A stretch of DNA of 10,172 nt from an uncultured Spirochaetales bacterium (GTDB lineage Bacteria; Spirochaetota; Spirochaetia; Sphaerochaetales; Sphaerochaetaceae): positions 1 through 10,172 of the forward strand of contig CAMEXG010000066.1 of the NCBI GenBank assembly GCA_945947045.1. The letters are read 5' to 3'. The translations under genes were made by a program, and so were the position numbers. The notes under the pieces are model-generated. The model was not told the origin of the DNA. It searched no databases and saw only the letters and a list, made by a program, of their open reading frames with translations. Position 1 is the stretch's first letter; every line of letters begins with the position of its first letter. Below, piece by piece: positions 7,625 through 10,172 of this stretch.

Positions 7625-9199
7625 TTAGTGTTTAAATATTTCTTTAAATGTATGGACTCTTCCGCAATATGCACAGACAAATCTATTGTCCGGAGTGCGC
7701 AAGAACATAGAGCCTACATGTTCGTTCTGGCTGTCATTTGAGATACATGCATCGTTTGTACACATCAGATCGTCGAAGTTATAGATGCGTGGAGGAATAT
7801 GGGTACGTATCTTTCTCTTCACTTCTCCGTCTTCGATGATATTAAGTGTGCATCCCGGAGCAGAAGCTGCAAGCCTCTTGATCTCCTTGTGGCTCAGATC
7901 GAAGTGTCCGATACGGAAAATAATACCTTTGTAACTTCCGTCTGATCCCTGGCTCACCCATTCGCCTCCCTTGAGGGAATCCAGGTTCATGACTCTTCTC
8001 ATTAATATCATGTGGCGTCTGATCTCTTCAGGCTTCTCGCCTCTGCAAATATGGTCGATTACGATTCCGTTTCTTATGGGGTTTACGCCTTCGGAGATTA
8101 CTCTTGTCTTCTTCTCGCCTGGCTTGACTTCAACAATCCAATCCTCATCCTTGACTTCTTTTTTTCTTATCTGGGGCACAAAGTCATCTCCGATTCTGCC
8201 GGAAACGAGAGCAAGAAGAACGATTCTTGTATACATGCCGTTGATAGACTGTTTCTCCCAGCCGTTGAGAGGTGTTTCATCCAGGAATGTAGGAATAGTA
8301 GGATGGACTTTGTGTCGAGGAAGCGGATGATAGAATCTGGTATTCTGTGGCAGCTTGTCCATAAACTCTTTTCTGAATGTAATACTCTTTCTCAGTTCAT
8401 CCTGCTTCTGTAGAATTTTCTCACCCATTCTTTCAAGTTGGGGACGGGTAAAGTACCACTTGTCTGCACACTTTCCACTCTTAAGGTATTCTTCAATAGA
8501 TGGATACTCTGTGACTTCAAAGCCGTTTTCCCTCATCTTCGTCACATATGCTTCAGGCATTGCAAGTTCCTGAGGGGCGATGAGATCGACTTTGACTTTT
8601 GACCAAAGAGTAAGGCCGTCAGCCTTGCTGTGCACCGTCCTTCCATGGTAAAGGTCGCCTACAAGTGCAATGTGGAGATAAGAAGTGTCCCAATTGTTGT
8701 CTTCAAGGAATGAGTACTCATCCAACAATTCCTGGGTAGGGTGCTCATGTTTTCCGTCTCCGGCATTAATAAACACCGGCTTGAAGCCAAGATTGTTTCT
8801 CTCTGCATACTTTGTACACTCTTCGTCAAGGTGTCTTGTTACACCCTCTACCTTACTTCTGATGATGAATATCCTGTTGTTATAACCGCAAAGAGTGTTG
8901 AAAGTGTCACTAAAGCTCTCTCCTTTGTTAAATGAAGAGTTGTCGGCGCTCATTTCTGTAAGCTTTGCGTGGTGGAATTCTGCGGCATTACGAAAGCTTT
9001 CTTTTGTTCTTGTGCTGTCTTCAAGAAAGACTTCATAAATACCAAAGTCAGGATCATTAATTCTGAAACTGTCTCTTTTCTCCGTATCTCCATCTGCTAT
9101 GGCCTTCTTTAGTTCTCTTACTTTTTCAAAGAGATAGAGTCTCTCTTCCTTTGAAAAGTCATCGATGACGCATAGGCTTCTACCTTTGAAATAATTCAT
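7625..9199 (-). CDS. pyrBI: Aspartate carbamoyltransferase, fused catalytic and regulatory chains
   Basis: The enzyme condenses carbamoyl phosphate with aspartate, the committed step of pyrimidine synthesis. Residues 1 to about 345 are the catalytic chain: STRT (62-65) binds carbamoyl phosphate, Lys92 lies in the mobile 80s-like loop, GDGKHEHPTQ (147-156) carries His153, GDLYHGRTVHS (181-191) and TRPQLER (251-257) contact aspartate, and HPLPR is at 291-295. From about 355 the chain continues as the regulatory subunit, with NGIVIDHI (377-384) keeping the Asp-His pair of the nucleotide site. A zinc site of Cys480, 485, 509 and 512 has spacing C-x4-C-x23-C-x2-C, the same as in E. coli PyrI. The allosteric pocket seems only partly conserved by my hand alignment, so CTP/ATP control is likely but unproven. 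Such fusions are known from Thermotoga and spirochaetes. GAGGAGG lies six bases before the start. It is the first gene of the operon, just behind a probable attenuator. Confidence 0.96.
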   Translation of the reverse strand: MNYFKGRSLCVIDDFSKEERLYLFEKVRELKKAIADGDTEKRDSFRINDPDFGIYEVFLEDSTRTKESFRNAAEFHHAKLTEMSADNSSFNKGESFSDTFNTLCGYNNRIFIIRSKVEGVTRHLDEECTKYAERNNLGFKPVFINAGDGKHEHPTQELLDEYSFLEDNNWDTSYLHIALVGDLYHGRTVHSKADGLTLWSKVKVDLIAPQELAMPEAYVTKMRENGFEVTEYPSIEEYLKSGKCADKWYFTRPQLERMGEKILQKQDELRKSITFRKEFMDKLPQNTRFYHPLPRHKVHPTIPTFLDETPLNGWEKQSINGMYTRIVLLALVSGRIGDDFVPQIRKKEVKDEDWIVEVKPGEKKTRVISEGVNPIRNGIVIDHICRGEKPEEIRRHMILMRRVMNLDSLKGGEWVSQGSDGSYKGIIFRIGHFDLSHKEIKRLAASAPGCTLNIIEDGEVKRKIRTHIPPRIYNFDDLMCTNDACISNDSQNEHVGSMFLRTPDNRFVCAYCGRVHTFKEIFKH

Positions 9200-9216
9200 C
9201 TTTTCCTCCTCAACAC

Positions 9217-9242
9217 AAAAAAAATACCGGTGGAACCGGTAT
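9217..9242 (-). terminator. Leader terminator (probable attenuator) of the pyr operon
   Basis: On the minus strand ATACCGGT (9242-9235) and ACCGGTAT (9231-9224) form a perfect eight-pair stem around a TCC loop, followed by a run of eight T (the last stem T plus seven more, 9224-9217). The end of the T-run is only six bases before the GAGGAGG ribosome site of pyrBI, so the element must act within the operon leader. An intrinsic terminator in this place is the hallmark of transcription attenuation, as in E. coli pyrBI or PyrR-controlled operons. I find no clear PyrR-type binding loop or strong antiterminator. Read on the plus strand the hairpin lacks a T-run. Confidence 0.85.
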
Positions 9243-9500
9243 CTGTATTATTTTCTTAAGAAATGTATGTCTCTTCTGGGTCTCTGTGTCATATTGTGAA
9301 AAATCTACCAAAAGAGAGAAAAAATGGCAATAGCGACACCCCGCGAAGAATGTGTTTTGACTTAAAAAATATTTAGGTTTGAATTGTAAGAGGATCACCG
9401 GAGGGACCTGTATTCATTCAATTACGAATATAGTCTTCTCTCTATTTCCCAGCTTTTCAAATATTATGCTTACCAAACAAGTTTTATCGATACCAATTTA

Positions 9501-9529
9501 TTGACTATATGTAGCCAAAATGGTTGAAT
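9501..9529 (+). promoter_or_regulatory. Candidate promoter of the lipoprotein gene
   Basis: TTGACT (9501-9506) matches five of six bases of the sigma-70 -35 box. After a 17-base spacer, TTGAAT (9524-9529) matches four of six of the -10 box. Transcription would begin near 9536, giving a leader of about 50 bases. A similar TTGACT with TTGAAT 16 bases later lies at 9357-9384 and could be a second, upstream start. The call rests on sequence only. Confidence 0.35.
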
Positions 9530-9586
9530 TAATAGAGGTGAGTGTCACCAGAACAATTGGTTTTATTTATAAATGGGAGATATAAA

Positions 9587-10172
9587 ATGAAGAAGATTCT
9601 TATTGCTCTTCTTGTTGCTCTTGCCCTTTTCTCTTTCGTTTCTTGTGGAAAGAAGGCAGAAACAGGAACAACTACAACAACACAGACTTCTACAGCTTCT
9701 GCACCTAAGACAGAAGAAGCTAAGACAGAAGTCAAAGCTCCAGAGACTCCAGCTAAGGTTGAAACACCGGCACCGGTTGTTGAGACCCCAGCTCCAGTTG
9801 CAGAGGCTCCAGTAGTTGAAACACCAAAGGCTACAAGCGGAAAGTACAAGCTCGGCATGGGCGTGGTCTATTCAGACTCCTCAACAACAACACAGGCAGC
9901 ATACTCAGCAACAGTTGCAGCCGTAGTAGTTGACGAGAACGGCGTAATCGTAGACTGCAAGATCGACTGTGCACAGAACAAGATGAACGGAGACGCAGTC
10001 GACAGCGAGAAGACATTCAAGAGTAAGTACGAGCTCGGATACGACTACAACATGGTCAAGTTCAGCGAAGCTACAAACGAATGGTTCCAGCAGGCTGATG
10101 CATTTGCTTCTTATGTCATTGGAAAGACAGGCGAGGAAGTCGCTAATCTTCCTACCCGTGTCAGAGGCGCGG
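9587..10172 (+). CDS. Putative lipoprotein with Pro/Thr-rich tether, 3' end outside window
   Basis: The first 195 codons are visible and the frame is still open at the window end. Residues 1-20 form a lipoprotein signal peptide: two lysines, a hydrophobic stretch and a lipobox ending FVSC with lipidated Cys20. The Ser at -1 and the relaxed -3 residue are typical of spirochaetes. Residues 22-83 are a low-complexity tether rich in Thr, Pro, Ala, Glu and Val, with ETPAPV-like repeats at about 59-80. From 85 a globular domain begins (GKYKLGMGVVYS), with VAAVVVDENGVIVDCKID (110-127), a Cys124-x3-Cys128 pair, a KYELGYDYNM segment and an EWFQQADAF helix followed by IGKTGEEV. This pattern recalls uncharacterised lipoproteins of clostridia and spirochaetes, possibly distantly related to FMN-binding domains; I do not assign a function. 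GGGAGA six bases upstream supports the start. The protein is probably anchored at the outer face of a membrane. Many codons end in C or G, unlike the pyr genes. Confidence 0.85.
   Translation, partial: MKKILIALLVALALFSFVSCGKKAETGTTTTTQTSTASAPKTEEAKTEVKAPETPAKVETPAPVVETPAPVAEAPVVETPKATSGKYKLGMGVVYSDSSTTTQAAYSATVAAVVVDENGVIVDCKIDCAQNKMNGDAVDSEKTFKSKYELGYDYNMVKFSEATNEWFQQADAFASYVIGKTGEEVANLPTRVRGA

Larger units (their letters stand above)
9200..9586. promoter_or_regulatory. Divergent intergenic region: pyr leader and lipoprotein upstream region
   Basis: This stretch separates pyrBI (left) from the lipoprotein gene (right) and holds no supported gene. It contains the leader terminator (9217-9242), a perfect 12-base palindrome TTTCTTAAGAAA (9252-9263), and U-rich tracts in the minus-strand transcript (around 9300-9326). 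A possible promoter for pyrBI on the minus strand is TTAATT (9532-9527), a 17-base spacer, then TATAGT (9509-9504), but its -35 match is weak. Two TTGACT boxes read rightward (9357 and 9501). No RNA gene or longer repeat was seen. Confidence 0.5.

Noticed and set aside
7971..8413. Plus-strand open frames of 119 and 133 codons opposite pyrBI
   Set aside because: They overlap each other and conserved pyrBI motifs and show no family features; best explained as antisense shadows.
9224..9242. The leader hairpin as a plus-strand terminator or a regulator binding site
   Set aside because: On the plus strand no T-run follows. The eight T on the minus strand make leftward termination the simplest reading.
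9411..9430. Small inverted repeat TATTC / GAATA
   Set aside because: Only five AT-rich pairs with a ten-base loop and no T-run; expected by chance in this composition.
9529..9858. Minus-strand open frame rich in Ser, Thr, Val, Gly and Ala
   Set aside because: It is the antisense of the repetitive Pro/Thr tether of the lipoprotein, whose signal peptide and ribosome site strongly support the plus strand.
1..10172. Search for CRISPR arrays, insertion sequences, tRNA, toxin-antitoxin or defence genes
   Set aside because: No regularly spaced repeats, transposase motifs, cloverleaf-like sequences or defence-type domains were seen; nearly all of the window is explained by the listed metabolic genes and the lipoprotein.

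Overview
The window looks like chromosomal DNA from a bacterium of moderate G+C, most likely a spirochaete (Treponema/Sphaerochaeta type). This rests on the fused aspartate carbamoyltransferase (PyrB-PyrI in one chain, known from spirochaetes and Thermotoga), a relaxed Ser-Cys lipobox at the right end, and general gene style. No rRNA or other taxonomic marker is present, so the assignment is an inference.

Left part (1-3347, + strand): the 3' portion of a very large CoA-dehydratase activase-type protein (two ASKHA ATPase modules, a cysteine motif, DUF2229 and a HgdC-related tail). It starts upstream of the window. Its stop overlaps by 4 bases the start of a small membrane protein resembling the glycerol-3-phosphate acyltransferase PlsY, but lacking recognisable versions of two of the three catalytic motifs.

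Middle part (9242-3313, - strand): a compact de novo pyrimidine operon in the order pyrBI, pyrE, pyrF, pyrDK, pyrC. It covers every step from carbamoyl phosphate plus aspartate to UMP. Only carbamoyl-phosphate synthase is missing. Two steps are carried by fusions: catalytic plus regulatory ATCase chains, and dihydroorotate dehydrogenase plus its FAD/[2Fe-2S] electron-transfer subunit. Genes are 14 bases apart or overlap by 1 or 4 bases. An intrinsic terminator sits directly before the pyrBI ribosome-binding site and looks like an attenuator. A second intrinsic terminator ends the operon and lies across the 3' end of the convergent plsY-like gene.

Right part (9243-10172): a non-coding stretch of about 340 bases holds the pyr leader and the putative promoter region of a rightward lipoprotein gene that runs off the window. 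The lipoprotein has a signal peptide, a Pro/Thr/Ala/Glu-rich tether and an unrecognised globular domain.

Nothing in the window looks like a mobile element, CRISPR array, RNA gene or defence system. The most noteworthy points are the attenuator-like pyr leader with reading frames over or next to the terminator, the double fusion operon, the apparently shortened activase, and its coupling to a degenerate PlsY-like protein.
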